Below are positions 53,227 through 63,151 of a stretch of DNA of 64,000 nucleotides, piece by piece. The position numbers and the translations under genes are program-made. Origin of the DNA: Desulfuromonadaceae bacterium (GTDB lineage: Bacteria; Desulfobacterota; Desulfuromonadia; Desulfuromonadales; JAHYIW01); contig JAHYIW010000003.1 of assembly GCA_019429445.1 (NCBI GenBank), positions 62,001 to 126,000 on the forward strand. Reading direction: 5' to 3'. The notes beneath the pieces were generated by a model. The model was given only the letters and a program-made list of their open reading frames with translations. It was not told the DNA's origin and did no database searches. The stretch's first letter is position 1, and each line of letters opens with the position of its first letter.

Positions 53227-53708
53227 CAGTGATAGAGTCGTGACCAGTCATCCTCCAGGATGCAGTCAACTTCGCGGAGCCAGTCGTAATGGGCGTGGGC
53301 GAAGAGGGTCAAAATGGTCAGCGTTTTGAGCTCCTTTAAACCAATATCATCATCGTAGCCGTGAACCGCTTTGTCGATAATCTCTTCAAGAACAATGTCG
53401 TCAAGAATGCCGAGGTTGCGCAGTTGGGTCAGAAAACCGCGGGCATCCGCCGAGAGAACGCGTGTTTCTGCCTGACTGAAGACGCGGTTGGTGGGATGAA
53501 TGTTCCCCAGCGAGGTCGGTGCGCGATGCGGTAGCGAGACGTTCTCCATCCACGAAAAAGCCGCATCGATTTCCTCTTCCTTGAAACCGACCGACAGTAA
53601 TTCATCGACGATGTCGCTGTTGGCGGGGATTTCGCTGTCATCCAGAACATATTGAGCGATCAGGCTGACAATGGCCAGAACCCGTTCACGAAACGGTTTT
53701 GAATTCAT
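53226..53708 (-). CDS. Smg/DUF494 family protein
   Basis: The 160-residue protein starts 'RVLAIVSLIAQYVLDD' and contains 'IVDELLSVGFKEEEIDAAFSWME' and 'RGFLTQLRNLGILDDIVLEEIIDKA', ending 'ILEDDWSRLYH'. It belongs to the DUF494 family (E. coli Smg), typically encoded between dprA and topA, exactly as here. Function unknown; members are acidic and helical. Confidence 0.88.
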   Translation of the reverse strand: MNSKPFRERVLAIVSLIAQYVLDDSEIPANSDIVDELLSVGFKEEEIDAAFSWMENVSLPHRAPTSLGNIHPTNRVFSQAETRVLSADARGFLTQLRNLGILDDIVLEEIIDKAVHGYDDDIGLKELKTLTILTLFAHAHYDWLREVDCILEDDWSRLYH

Positions 53709-53724
53709 GAGACTCTTTGCTGAA

Positions 53725-54810
53725 CTAAAAATCGGCGCGGATATAGCGCGAACCGGGGAGTTGCGTTATGCCTCCCTGTAGCTCCAGGTGCAGTAAAATA
53801 GCGGAAAGCTCTATAGGTGTCAAGCCGGTTTTCCGCACCAGATCGTCACCATGCAACGGTTCCGGACCGAGGGCAAGATAGGTTTGCAGTGCTGCGCCGG
53901 TCAATGTTTCGGCAAAGCTCTGGTGCTTCTGCACGGTTTCGCGCGGGGGGGTTGCTGGCCAGAGATATTCAAGGATATCGCGTGCTTCGGTCACCGGTTG
54001 AGCCCCCTCTTTCAACAGCCGATTGACGCCAATACTGCCGGAGGCATAAACCGCACCCGGCGCGGCAAAAACTTCGCGGCCCTGTTCAAGGGCAAAGTCG
54101 ACGGTAATCAGTGACCCGCTTTCCGCTGCGGCCTCGACGACCAGGACGCCTTTGCTCAGTCCGCTGATAATCCGGTTGCGACCGGGAAAATGACCGGCAA
54201 CCGGCGGTGCGTCTGGCGGGTATTCTGAAATAATCGCGCCCTGCTCGGGGATTCGCTCAAACAGCCGGGCGTTTTCTCGCGGGTAGATGCGATCGATACC
54301 GCAACCGAGAACCGCGATGGTTTGTCCTTTACCTTCCAGCGCGCCGGTGTGTGCGGCACTGTCGATGCCGCGGGCCAGCCCGCTGACAATCGTGATATCG
54401 TGAGCCGCCAGTTCCGCGCACAGGGCGGTTGCCCACTGGCGGTTCCCGGCCAGGGGCTGGCGACTGCCAACAACGGCAAAGGCGTCTTGTTCCGGCAACT
54501 GGCCGCGGACATAGAGGAGTGTTGGCGGATCGTGTATTGCCGCGAGCGGTTGCGGGTAGGCGGGGTCAAAGATCGAGATAATGCGCACCGCGAGTTGGTT
54601 CAGGCGGTCGCACGTTGCGGCACAAAAATCGGCAGATGGACGATTATGCGCAACATCGGGGCGGGTTCCGGCGCGGGCGATCCAGTCCGCAGGGGAAGCG
54701 CCACACGCAGCAGCTGGAGAGCCGAAAGTGCCGACGAGACGTAGCAGACCGGTACGACCGAGTCCGGGGGTCAGGTGGAGACGCAGCCAGTGCTGTTCTG
54801 TTTCGGTCAT
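53725..54810 (-). CDS. dprA: DNA-protecting protein DprA
   Basis: The 361-residue protein has a Rossmann core with 'FAVVGSRQPLAGNRQWA', 'IVSGLARGIDSAAHTGAL', 'VLGCGIDRIYPRENARLFERI', 'PGRNRIISGLSKGVLVVEAAAESGSLIT' and 'REVFAAPG'. A C-terminal DprA winged helix (about 300-361) follows. It loads RecA on incoming single-stranded DNA during transformation. No other competence genes are nearby. The ATG lies just downstream of a terminator, so the gene probably has its own promoter or depends on read-through. Confidence 0.92.
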   Translation of the reverse strand: MTETEQHWLRLHLTPGLGRTGLLRLVGTFGSPAAACGASPADWIARAGTRPDVAHNRPSADFCAATCDRLNQLAVRIISIFDPAYPQPLAAIHDPPTLLYVRGQLPEQDAFAVVGSRQPLAGNRQWATALCAELAAHDITIVSGLARGIDSAAHTGALEGKGQTIAVLGCGIDRIYPRENARLFERIPEQGAIISEYPPDAPPVAGHFPGRNRIISGLSKGVLVVEAAAESGSLITVDFALEQGREVFAAPGAVYASGSIGVNRLLKEGAQPVTEARDILEYLWPATPPRETVQKHQSFAETLTGAALQTYLALGPEPLHGDDLVRKTGLTPIELSAILLHLELQGGITQLPGSRYIRADF

Positions 54811-54829
54811 AAACCCCTCCCGAAAAAAC

Positions 54830-54851
54830 GGCCAGCGCGTTTGCGCTGGCC
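54830..54851 (-). terminator. rho-independent terminator after the LysM gene
   Basis: GGCCAGCGC and GCGCTGGCC form a perfect 9-bp stem with a 4-base loop, followed on the minus strand by GTTTTTTCGG. This is the best terminator in this part of the window; it separates the LysM gene from dprA. Confidence 0.85.
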
Positions 54852-54876
54852 GACGTAGAGTAAAAAACGGTTGCAG

Positions 54877-55890
54877 TTACTCGCTGATCGTGACGACCTG
54901 GTCGCCATTCTCGATGTAGTTGTTGGCACTCAGGGTCAGGGCCGTTGCCGTTGTGGCACGGACTTCAATGACCACCGCCTTGCCCAGTTGAGTGTCCGGC
55001 ATCCGCGTCTCCGGTTGCTGCAAGCCAAGTCCGGTCGCCTGTCCGGGACGGAAAATTTGCAGCATGTTCCCTGGCGCAAGTCCGTCCTTTTGGCCCAGAT
55101 CAATGTAGACGATTTCGTTGGAGCCGATCGTTACCCGATCATTCGCTGACGTCAGCAGGTAGCCTTCGAGCACCCGCCCCGTTTTTCTCAACGCCACTTC
55201 CCTGGGGGTTTCAATGTACGGCCGCAGACGAGCTCCGCGCTCAATTTCCCGGTCGACGGCAATGATTTTAGCGGTGGCGACATCTTTGCCGATAGACAGA
55301 ACTTCAAGTTGACCGAGATTGAATACCTTAAAGCCAGCGGGCTGCTGTGTGACCGGATGAAGAACCTGCTCGCCCACTTTAAAAAGGGTGAACTTGTCAC
55401 CCGGAATGGTCGCAGCAAGATCGCGCATTTTGACGAAAACGATATTTTCCCGGCTGATCAGGGCGCGTTCATCGACGGTGTCGACCAGCGTTCCACTATC
55501 TTTCAGTTCCTCGGGGGTGATAAAGCTGATGGCAACCGGAGGGATTTTGACCATTTTGCTCGGTGCTGATGTTGCCACCGCCGCTACTTTATCCGGTTCT
55601 GCGACGGCCACATCTTCCGCTCCCTGCTGCGGTTCAGGGGCAACCGGCACAACCTCGATACGGTCACTGTAGATAAACAGCTTTTGTCCCGGATAAATCA
55701 GATGGGGATTGGGGATTTCAGGATTTTTTGACCAGAGACTCGGCCAGAAATGTGGATCTTTGATGAAGCGCTCGGAAATCCCCCAGAGGGTATCGCCTTT
55801 CTTGACGACATACACGCGCGGGGTCTCGGCGAACGTTACCGTCGCTGTTCCCAAAATCAAAACCAATAGAAGGATTCCACGTAACAACAT
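54877..55890 (-). CDS. LysM-domain periplasmic protein
   Basis: The 337-residue protein has a signal peptide (about 1-21). A LysM domain (about 27-75, 'YVVKKGDTLWGISERFIKDPHFWPSLW', 'PNPHLIYPGQKLFI') follows, then a Pro/Ala/Val linker (about 80-110) and a C-terminal domain of about 220 residues with repeated beta strands. LysM binds peptidoglycan; the C-terminal part is of the kind seen in deltaproteobacterial LysM proteins next to dprA. It may anchor or measure the cell wall. Exact function unknown. Confidence 0.85.
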   Translation of the reverse strand: MLLRGILLLVLILGTATVTFAETPRVYVVKKGDTLWGISERFIKDPHFWPSLWSKNPEIPNPHLIYPGQKLFIYSDRIEVVPVAPEPQQGAEDVAVAEPDKVAAVATSAPSKMVKIPPVAISFITPEELKDSGTLVDTVDERALISRENIVFVKMRDLAATIPGDKFTLFKVGEQVLHPVTQQPAGFKVFNLGQLEVLSIGKDVATAKIIAVDREIERGARLRPYIETPREVALRKTGRVLEGYLLTSANDRVTIGSNEIVYIDLGQKDGLAPGNMLQIFRPGQATGLGLQQPETRMPDTQLGKAVVIEVRATTATALTLSANNYIENGDQVVTISE

Positions 55891-55919
55891 TCTCTCCCCC
55901 TTCGGGCGGTGTGCGTTGC

Positions 55920-56573
55920 TCAGTTTAACGGCTTGCGTGCTTCGCTGCTGCCGGGATAGCGTTTGCGCAACGTGGTCAGGACTTCGGCTGCTTTCTGTGT
56001 CGCGCCGCTACGCTCGTACGTTACGGCCTCTTTCCATAAGGCTTTTGGCGCAAGTGCGGAACGAGGATAATCCTCAGCGATGCTGTGGAAGGTTGCCGCC
56101 GCTCGCGGATGTTTACTTTGCGCCAGATAACATTCCGCCAGCCAGAATCTTGCATTGGTGACATATTCGTTGTTCGGAAACAGGGCGACGAAGCGGGTGA
56201 AATCGGTTTCTCCCTGGGGATAATCACCCGCTGCATACGCGGCAAAAGCCTTGCGATAAAGTTCAGCCGGGGTGACTTCTGTCTGTGGCACCGTTGCAAT
56301 ATCTGCCGGAGCAGAAGGGGCGGCCTCGCGCAACTGCTCGATCACCGCCTGCTGATCCATAACCCGTGCTTCGAGGAGCAACAGGTTGTCCTGAAGCTGG
56401 ACGAGGCGCTGGTCAAGTTTCTGCTGATCAGCGGCCAAACGTTCCAGCGCCTCCGCAGATGCCGGGGAAAGCGCCGTTGTCCGAGGCGTCGCGGCACAGG
56501 CAGTAAGCAACAAGGGCAAAAGCACCGTGACGATCAGGACGCATTTTTTGACGAAGGATGGATCGTTCTGCAT
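55920..56573 (-). CDS. second CpoB/YbgF-like lipoprotein
   Basis: The 217-residue lipoprotein has signal 'PLLLTACAAT' and a coiled coil (about 40-90, 'LERLAADQQKLDQRLVQLQDNLLLLEARV'). TPR repeats (about 105-215, 'YRKAFAAYAAGDYPQGETDFTRFVALFPNN', 'FWLAECYLAQSKHPRAA', 'ALWKEAVTYERSGATQKAAEVL') follow. The same architecture as CpoB at 23768-24604, but without pal beside it and shorter. It is 29 bases upstream of the LysM gene, so the two likely cooperate in envelope work. Confidence 0.8.
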   Translation of the reverse strand: MQNDPSFVKKCVLIVTVLLPLLLTACAATPRTTALSPASAEALERLAADQQKLDQRLVQLQDNLLLLEARVMDQQAVIEQLREAAPSAPADIATVPQTEVTPAELYRKAFAAYAAGDYPQGETDFTRFVALFPNNEYVTNARFWLAECYLAQSKHPRAAATFHSIAEDYPRSALAPKALWKEAVTYERSGATQKAAEVLTTLRKRYPGSSEARKPLN

Positions 56574-56603
56574 AGTCTTTCCAGGGGTTTATAATTGGGC
56601 AAA

Positions 56604-56630
56604 ATTATAGCTTTTTCCGATCACTGTCAA
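56604..56630 (-). promoter_or_regulatory. candidate promoter for the CpoB-like/LysM genes
   Basis: On the minus strand a consensus TTGACA (56630-56625) and a consensus TATAAT (56609-56604) are separated by 15 bases, short for sigma-70. It lies about 30 bases upstream of the CpoB-like ATG. Confidence 0.45.
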
Positions 56631-56743
56631 GCGGTAAAGGGCCGGGTGGGGGGGAGGAGGTGTGCAGGGATGAATGACGGGGCAGACGGACCGATTTCTT
56701 TTATGTTATTGTCGGGGACACAACCCCAGGAAAGCAGGTCATT

Positions 56744-57952
56744 ATGAAACAACCGGAGCTGTTGGTTCCCGCCGGGAATATCGAAAAATTACGTACAGCA
56801 ATCAATTACGGAGCAGATGCTGTTTATGTCGGTGGCGAGCATTTCGGGTTGCGGGCGTTAGCCGGCAACTTCAGCCTGGCCGATTTGCGCCTTGCCCGCA
56901 CGCTGACGCGGGACGCCGGGAAGCGGTTGTATCTGACCTTGAATGCCTATTTGCGCCCCTCAGAATTCCCGGCGCTGGAAGCGTATCTGACGGCATTGCA
57001 GCCGTTGGCGATTGATGCCTATATTGTCTCTGATCCGGGGGTGCTGGCGACGGTGCGACGCTGCGATCCGCAGCGGGAGATCCATCTTTCTACCCAGGCC
57101 AACACGGGGAACACCGCCGCTGCCAAATTCTGGCGGGAGGCAGGGGTGTCGCGCATCAATCTGGCTCGTGAAGCGACCCTTGACGACCTGCGGGCGATCA
57201 GCGTCGATTCCGGAGTTGAGGTCGAAGTGTTTGTCCATGGCGCGATGTGCGTTGCTTATTCGGGGCGCTGTCTCCTCTCGGCGGCGATGACCGGACGCAG
57301 CGCCAATGCCGGAGCGTGCGCCCACCCGTGTCGCTGGAAATATGCGCTGGTCGAGGAAACGCGCCGCGCTGAAAGTTTTCCGATCGAAGAGGATGCGCGC
57401 GGTACCTACATCATGAACAGTCGCGATCTTTGCCTGATCGACCATCTGCCAGAAGTGCTGAACGCCGGTGCGACCAGCCTGAAGATTGAAGGGCGGATGA
57501 AAAGTGTTTATTACGTGGCGGTTGTCTCGCGCGTGTATCGCGCCGCCCTCGATGCCTGGCTGGCTGATCCCGCCGCCTATCGCTGCAACCCTCTCTGGCG
57601 GCAGGAGCTGGAAAAAGTCAGTCATCGCCCCTATGACAGCGGATTTTTGTTCGGCCAGGATGACCCTTTGATTGAACCGCAGCGCTCCGGTTATTTACGC
57701 AGCACTGATTTTATCGGCATGGTTGAATCGGTCAGTGCCGATGGTCGTGCGCTGGTGATCGGCCGGAATCGCTTTTTCCCTGGCGAACAGCTCGAATTGA
57801 TCGGCCCGGCGCTGCGCCAGTTCCGCTTCACGGTCGCGACACTCCACAGTGAAGAGGGGATGGTACTGACTGTCGGGCAGCCGAATGCGCGCATCGTGAT
57901 GACGCTGCCGCCTGGTGCCCGATCGGGAGATATGTTGCGCAGAGATCACTGA
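56744..57952 (+). CDS. trhP: U32 family tRNA hydroxylation protein TrhP
   Basis: The 402-residue protein has 'ELLVPAGNIEKLRTAINYGADAVYVGG' at the start and the U32 signature 'EVFVHGAMCVAYSGRCLLSA'. 'NSRDLCLIDHLPEVLNAGATSLKIEGRMK' and a beta-barrel C-terminal domain follow. Cys residues in 'GACAHPCRW' and elsewhere fit the Fe-S cluster of TrhP (YegQ), which makes 5-hydroxyuridine at tRNA position 34 from prephenate. The older name 'peptidase U32' refers to collagenase activity of some members. Single gene. Confidence 0.88.
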   Translation: MKQPELLVPAGNIEKLRTAINYGADAVYVGGEHFGLRALAGNFSLADLRLARTLTRDAGKRLYLTLNAYLRPSEFPALEAYLTALQPLAIDAYIVSDPGVLATVRRCDPQREIHLSTQANTGNTAAAKFWREAGVSRINLAREATLDDLRAISVDSGVEVEVFVHGAMCVAYSGRCLLSAAMTGRSANAGACAHPCRWKYALVEETRRAESFPIEEDARGTYIMNSRDLCLIDHLPEVLNAGATSLKIEGRMKSVYYVAVVSRVYRAALDAWLADPAAYRCNPLWRQELEKVSHRPYDSGFLFGQDDPLIEPQRSGYLRSTDFIGMVESVSADGRALVIGRNRFFPGEQLELIGPALRQFRFTVATLHSEEGMVLTVGQPNARIVMTLPPGARSGDMLRRDH

Positions 57953-57981
57953 ATGCTCCAAAAGGGGGAGGGGAAGAAACA

Positions 57982-58005
57982 AAGCCCCGCGGGGGCGAGG
58001 GGCTT
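57982..58005 (+). terminator. hairpin after trhP
   Basis: AAGCCCC and GGGGCTT pair around a 10-base G-rich loop, 30 bases after the trhP stop. No strong T run follows. Confidence 0.4.
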
Positions 58006-58139
58006 GACTGCATAACAGGGCAGAGGAGGCAGATGTGAGGCTGCCGGGTGTGGCATTTGCGCAACAATCTCGTCGGGAGCTGTGCAGGCTGTCTGTGGAA
58101 AGTCTTGTCATTTCATCAAGTTAGTGTTTTCTTAAACCG

Positions 58140-58160
58140 GTGGCATGCTCTTTGTATAAT
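58140..58160 (+). promoter_or_regulatory. sigma-54-like or sigma-70 promoter of the OM barrel gene
   Basis: TGGCATG-CTCT-TTGTA has the GG and G-T dinucleotides at the 10-base spacing of sigma-54 promoters, with T replacing the -12 C. TATAAT at 58155-58160 overlaps it and could serve sigma-70, but no good -35 is present. The gene starts 57 bases downstream. Confidence 0.35.
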
Positions 58161-58216
58161 AGTATCCACGATTACTTGTGCTGAACGTTAACCACAAAAT
58201 TCTCGGGGGTTTCCAC

Positions 58217-58957
58217 ATGAAGCGTTTCGTTTTTTCATTACTGATTGTTCTGCTGAGTGCCAGTTCGGCACCGGCGGCAAAATATGATCTGGGCTTTGCA
58301 TCAGGGACCACCAACGATATCTTTGCGAAAGTGTCCCGTGAAGCCGGGATGATGACCGCCTATCGCGGGGTGGCACCGGCAGAGCCGCAGGGAATTACCG
58401 GTTTTGACATCGGTGTCGCGGTCAATTTTGCCGAAATCGACAGCGACCTTTGGGAACAGGCGGTCGGTACGAGCTCGACCGACTATCCCGGTTACTTGCC
58501 GATCCCCAAAATTCAGGTACGCAAAGGACTCCCTTACAATTTTGATATTGGTGCCAGTTACGCCAAGGTTCCGAGCAGTAACCTCACCATGGTTGGTGGT
58601 GAATTGCAGTGGGCGATTCTGGAGGGTTCGACCGCCACTCCTGCCGTCGCGGTGCGGGGCAGTTACAGCAGCCTCGGCGGCGTTGATGACATTGAGTTGT
58701 CGACCTATGCCGCGGATCTGGTGGTAAGCAAGGGGTTTGCCATGCTCACCCCTTATGCCGGGGCCGGTGTGGTGCGGATCAATGCGGAATATAGCGGCGA
58801 TGATATGTCGCTGAAGGATGACCTTCGCGATTATTCAACGACCGAACTGCGGTATTTCGGTGGTGTCCAGATGTCGATGGCGTTAGTGCGTTTGACCATC
58901 GATGCTGAATTCGGAGAACTTCCTGTCTACACGGCCAAGCTCAGCCTCGGCTGGTAA
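58217..58957 (+). CDS. outer-membrane beta-barrel protein, unknown family
   Basis: The 246-residue product has a signal peptide ('LLIVLLSASSAPAA'). Alternating strands follow ('YDLGFASGTTN', 'ITGFDIGVAVNFAEI', 'YNFDIGASYAKVP', 'LTPYAGAGVVRINAEY', 'VRLTIDAEFGEL'), ending 'YTAKLSLGW' with a terminal aromatic residue as in BAM substrates. About eight to ten strands, so a small pore or scaffold rather than a porin. Function unknown. I chose the ATG at 58217, where the signal peptide begins. Confidence 0.75.
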   Translation: MKRFVFSLLIVLLSASSAPAAKYDLGFASGTTNDIFAKVSREAGMMTAYRGVAPAEPQGITGFDIGVAVNFAEIDSDLWEQAVGTSSTDYPGYLPIPKIQVRKGLPYNFDIGASYAKVPSSNLTMVGGELQWAILEGSTATPAVAVRGSYSSLGGVDDIELSTYAADLVVSKGFAMLTPYAGAGVVRINAEYSGDDMSLKDDLRDYSTTELRYFGGVQMSMALVRLTIDAEFGELPVYTAKLSLGW

Positions 58958-58975
58958 ACTGCATTTGGACCGATC

Positions 58976-59015
58976 AACAACAAAAGCCCGTCGTCAACGA
59001 CGGGCTTTTGTTGTT
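58976..59015 (+). terminator. strong bidirectional terminator after the barrel gene
   Basis: AACAACAAAAGCCCGTCG and its exact complement (18 bp) enclose a TCAA loop; the right arm supplies a T-rich tail. It lies 19 bases after the barrel stop. Confidence 0.9.
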
Positions 59016-59035
59016 ACGAAGGGCGGGAAAAAAGG

Positions 59036-59063
59036 TTGACAGTTTCGTCCGCTCCAATAAGAT
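59036..59063 (+). promoter_or_regulatory. candidate promoter of the lipoprotein gene
   Basis: TTGACA (59036-59041) and TAAGAT (59058-59063) with a 16-base spacer, about 92 bases upstream of the lipoprotein start and just after the previous terminator. Confidence 0.5.
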
Positions 59064-59154
59064 GTCAGGTGCTATGAAATTCACCGTTTGGCCGAAGGTG
59101 TTCTGACCGCCCTGGTCAAGCTTACATACTCACGGGAGAGATGGAGAAAGATTG

Positions 59155-59685
59155 ATGCTGATGCGCTGGTTGATCGCCGGGTTGATCGTTGCTTTGCTGG
59201 CGGGGTGTGCCGGTTCCGGTCCGCAGATAAAAAAGTCTGTCAAATTTTCTGAACCTGCTGAAAAAATTCTTTACGTAGTGCCGTTTTCAACAATCATGGT
59301 GCCTCTCGATGTCGAAGAGAGTGTTTTTGACCAGTTTGTTGACATGCTTAACGCTCAAGGTTCCGGTTCCGGTTACAAATTCGTCATCCTCAAACAAGAT
59401 CTCGACACCATTGATCGCGCTGAATTGGCTGAATATTATTATCTGACCGGGGAGATTTACGGTTATGTCGAGGAATCGGGGTGTTGTTCCACCAATATGC
59501 GCCTGAAAAGTCGCGTTCAACTTTTTCAGCCGGGGCAAGTCGAACCGACGCTGCAACTCTCCTACCCCCGTGAAACCTTTTTTGAACATGATTATTCAAC
59601 CATCGGCAACGAGCGCCGCAAGCTGACCGCTGACATCTCCGCAACGTTGGCGGAAGGGATATTGCGCGCGTTGAACGCGATTTAA
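59155..59685 (+). CDS. lipoprotein of unknown function
   Basis: The 176-residue product has lipoprotein signal 'IVALLAGCAGSG' (Cys about 18). The body has an N-terminal strand 'KILYVVPFSTIMVPLDVEE', a middle 'YKFVILKQDLDTIDRAELAEYYYLTGEIYGYVEESGCCSTN' with a Cys pair, and 'LRALNAI' at the end. The pattern recalls periplasmic proteins of the 'LptE/GNA1162-like' alpha/beta type, but I cannot assign a family. ATG at 59155 after GGAG; a second ATG lies two codons on. It precedes groES but has a separate promoter. Confidence 0.65.
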   Translation: MLMRWLIAGLIVALLAGCAGSGPQIKKSVKFSEPAEKILYVVPFSTIMVPLDVEESVFDQFVDMLNAQGSGSGYKFVILKQDLDTIDRAELAEYYYLTGEIYGYVEESGCCSTNMRLKSRVQLFQPGQVEPTLQLSYPRETFFEHDYSTIGNERRKLTADISATLAEGILRALNAI

Positions 59686-59726
59686 CCCGCCCAGAGAATT
59701 ATTTCATTTTATTCCCTGATAAGCCC

Positions 59727-59754
59727 TTGACATTCATGCGAGTCTGATTATATT
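59727..59754 (+). promoter_or_regulatory. groESL promoter
   Basis: TTGACA (59727-59732) and TATATT (59749-59754) with a 16-base spacer, directly upstream of the CIRCE element, so HrcA binding would cover the transcription start. Confidence 0.7.
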
Positions 59755-59763
59755 TACCATGCC

Positions 59764-59790
59764 TTAGCACTCGGACACCGTGAGTGCCAG
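59764..59790 (+). promoter_or_regulatory. CIRCE element (HrcA operator)
   Basis: TTAGCACTC-N9-GAGTGCCAG matches the CIRCE consensus TTAGCACTC-N9-GAGTGCTAA, with the left arm perfect and 7 of 9 bases in the right arm. It indicates heat-shock control of groESL by HrcA; hrcA itself is not in the window. Confidence 0.9.
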
Positions 59791-59892
59791 GCGGATCGGC
59801 TCCTGGAGTCTCTGGCCGATCCGCTTTTGTTTAAGCAACAGTTGGGGGATCACCCCCCGCATTATATTGAACCGCGAAAGGAGATTTGGATC

Positions 59893-60180
59893 ATGAACAT
59901 CAGACCGTTGCAGGACCGTATCATTGTCAAGCGCCTCGAAGAAGAAACCAAAACCGCCGGGGGAATCATCATCCCCGATGCTGCTAAAGAAAAACCGCAG
60001 ATGGGCGAAGTTCTCGCTGCCGGAAAGGGCAAAGTGACGGAGGCAGGAAAAGTTCTCGGTCTCGACGTCAAGGTCGGCGACAAAGTGCTGTTCAGCAAGT
60101 ACGCCGGCACTGAAGTCAAGCTTGACGGGAAAGAATACCTGATCATGCGCGAAGACGACATTCTGGGTGTTGTCGAATAA
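59893..60180 (+). CDS. groS: co-chaperonin GroES
   Basis: The 95-residue protein has '[34 protein letters not shown]' (with the mobile loop) and '[27 protein letters not shown]'. It caps the GroEL cage. The ATG at 59893 follows AAAGGAG; homology does not extend upstream. Confidence 0.97.
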   Translation: MNIRPLQDRIIVKRLEEETKTAGGIIIPDAAKEKPQMGEVLAAGKGKVTEAGKVLGLDVKVGDKVLFSKYAGTEVKLDGKEYLIMREDDILGVVE

Positions 60181-60200
60181 TTTTTGACCACTACATTTGA

Positions 60201-61862
<1,662 letters not shown>

Positions 61863-61890
61863 TTCGCCCCACCGCTACCACTGCACGAAA

Positions 61891-61924
61891 AAAACAGCCC
61901 CCCGGTTCGCCGGGGGGCTGTTTT
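61891..61924 (+). terminator. groESL terminator
   Basis: AAAACAGCCCCCCGG and CCGGGGGGCTGTTTT (15 bp, perfect) around a UUCG-type TTCG loop. The stem's own T-rich arm makes it bidirectional. Confidence 0.92.
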
Positions 61925-62050
61925 GATATGCGCCGGTTTTGCCCGGCGGACGGCGGTTCGTGGTCCGATCGAATGAACACTCAGTCCGAGTTGGGGTTCG
62001 CTCTTGACGGGGATCGCGCAAGTACTTTTGTCAAAGGCTGAGTTTGTAAA

Positions 62051-62127
62051 TGGCGCGCCGCGAGGGATTCGAACCCCCGACACCCGGTTCCGAAGACCGG
62101 TGCTCTATCCAGCTGAGCTAGCGGCGC
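62051..62127 (-). tRNA. tRNA-Arg (anticodon UCG)
   Basis: The 77-base cloverleaf on the minus strand has acceptor stem GCGCCGC/GCGGCGC, D arm AGCTCAGCTGGATAGAGC, anticodon stem CCGGT/ACCGG with loop CTTCGGA (anticodon TCG, reading CGA) and T arm GGTTCGAATCC. CCA is encoded. It lies 11 bases downstream of the SurA-like gene and could be processed from that transcript. Confidence 0.95.
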
Positions 62128-62138
62128 GTAATTAGTGG

Positions 62139-63137
62139 CTATTCCTCCGCAGGGGATTCTTCGGCAGTTTTTTCCGGTGCAACAGAGAGGGGGGGCTCCG
62201 TTGTTTGTGCCGGAGCTGGCTCCTTGCCCTCCTCCGGTTGCATGACAATATAAGCATTTTTTTTGAGTTCGGCAATCCATTCCTTAAAGCGAGCCTGGGA
62301 TTTTTCTTCCTGTAGACGGGCCTCTATGGAGTCTTTCACTTCCTCAAGCGGAGTCACGCCGCCCGGGATCCTTTCCGCCACGATAAGCAGATGCAGCATC
62401 TCGTTTTGAGCAACGATGGGACTGACTGCACCATCGGGTAAATCTTTAATTGCCGTGACAAACTCCGGAGCCAGTTCGCGCTCGGCAAAACGGCCCATCT
62501 CGCCACCGATCACCCGCTCATCACCGGCAAACGATGCAAGAAGCCGGGGCAACGGTTCCCCGGCAACAAGTCGGGTGCGTACGGCAGCAATCGTTTGCCG
62601 GGCGTCGGACCCTTTGTCTTTCAGGGTGAAATGCTCAATGCGCACTTCAGGCGGACGTTGATAATCGCTGGCATGGGCGGCAAAGTAATTGCGTATCTCA
62701 CGATTCGTCACTTCAACCTTCGCCTGAACTTCACGCCCCATCAGCTTGAAGCGCAGAATCTGCTTGCTCAGAGTTTCACGATAGGCTGTGAAATCAATCC
62801 CTTGTTGGGAGAGAGCTTGCTTGAGTTGCTCGCGGGTAATCTTGTTTTGCTTAAGGATATCGTCGATCGCCGCATCAATTTCTTCAGCTGCAACAGTCAA
62901 TTTCAACTCTCTGATGCGTTGTCCGAGGAGCAGCTCTTCGATCATTTTATCGAGCAGCTCCCGGCGGAACGCGTCGTCAATCTCGCGGCCAGCCGCTGTC
63001 TTTGCTTCCAGCGCGCGTTCCAGTTGGTAGGAGGTGACAATTTCATCGTTGATGACGGCGACAGTGCGATTGAGCGATGTCGCCGCCAGGCTCAAAGGGT
63101 ACAGGAAAAACAGCAGTATCAGCGTAATTCTGAGCAT
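62139..63137 (-). CDS. SurA-like periplasmic chaperone/peptidyl-prolyl isomerase
   Basis: The 332-residue protein has a signal peptide (about 1-20) and a SurA N-domain ('RTVAVINDEIVTSYQLERAL', 'LLDKMIEELLLGQRIRELKLTV'). One parvulin-type rotamase domain (about 160-265, 'IEHFTLKDKG', 'FAGDERVIGGEMGRFAERELAPEFVTAIKDLPDGAVSPIV') and an acidic Pro/Glu tail follow. E. coli SurA has two parvulin domains; only one is present here. It assists outer-membrane protein folding. It is 14 bases downstream of the PpiC-type gene. Confidence 0.88.
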   Translation of the reverse strand: MLRITLILLFFLYPLSLAATSLNRTVAVINDEIVTSYQLERALEAKTAAGREIDDAFRRELLDKMIEELLLGQRIRELKLTVAAEEIDAAIDDILKQNKITREQLKQALSQQGIDFTAYRETLSKQILRFKLMGREVQAKVEVTNREIRNYFAAHASDYQRPPEVRIEHFTLKDKGSDARQTIAAVRTRLVAGEPLPRLLASFAGDERVIGGEMGRFAERELAPEFVTAIKDLPDGAVSPIVAQNEMLHLLIVAERIPGGVTPLEEVKDSIEARLQEEKSQARFKEWIAELKKNAYIVMQPEEGKEPAPAQTTEPPLSVAPEKTAEESPAEE

Positions 63138-63151
63138 GGTTATGGCTACCT

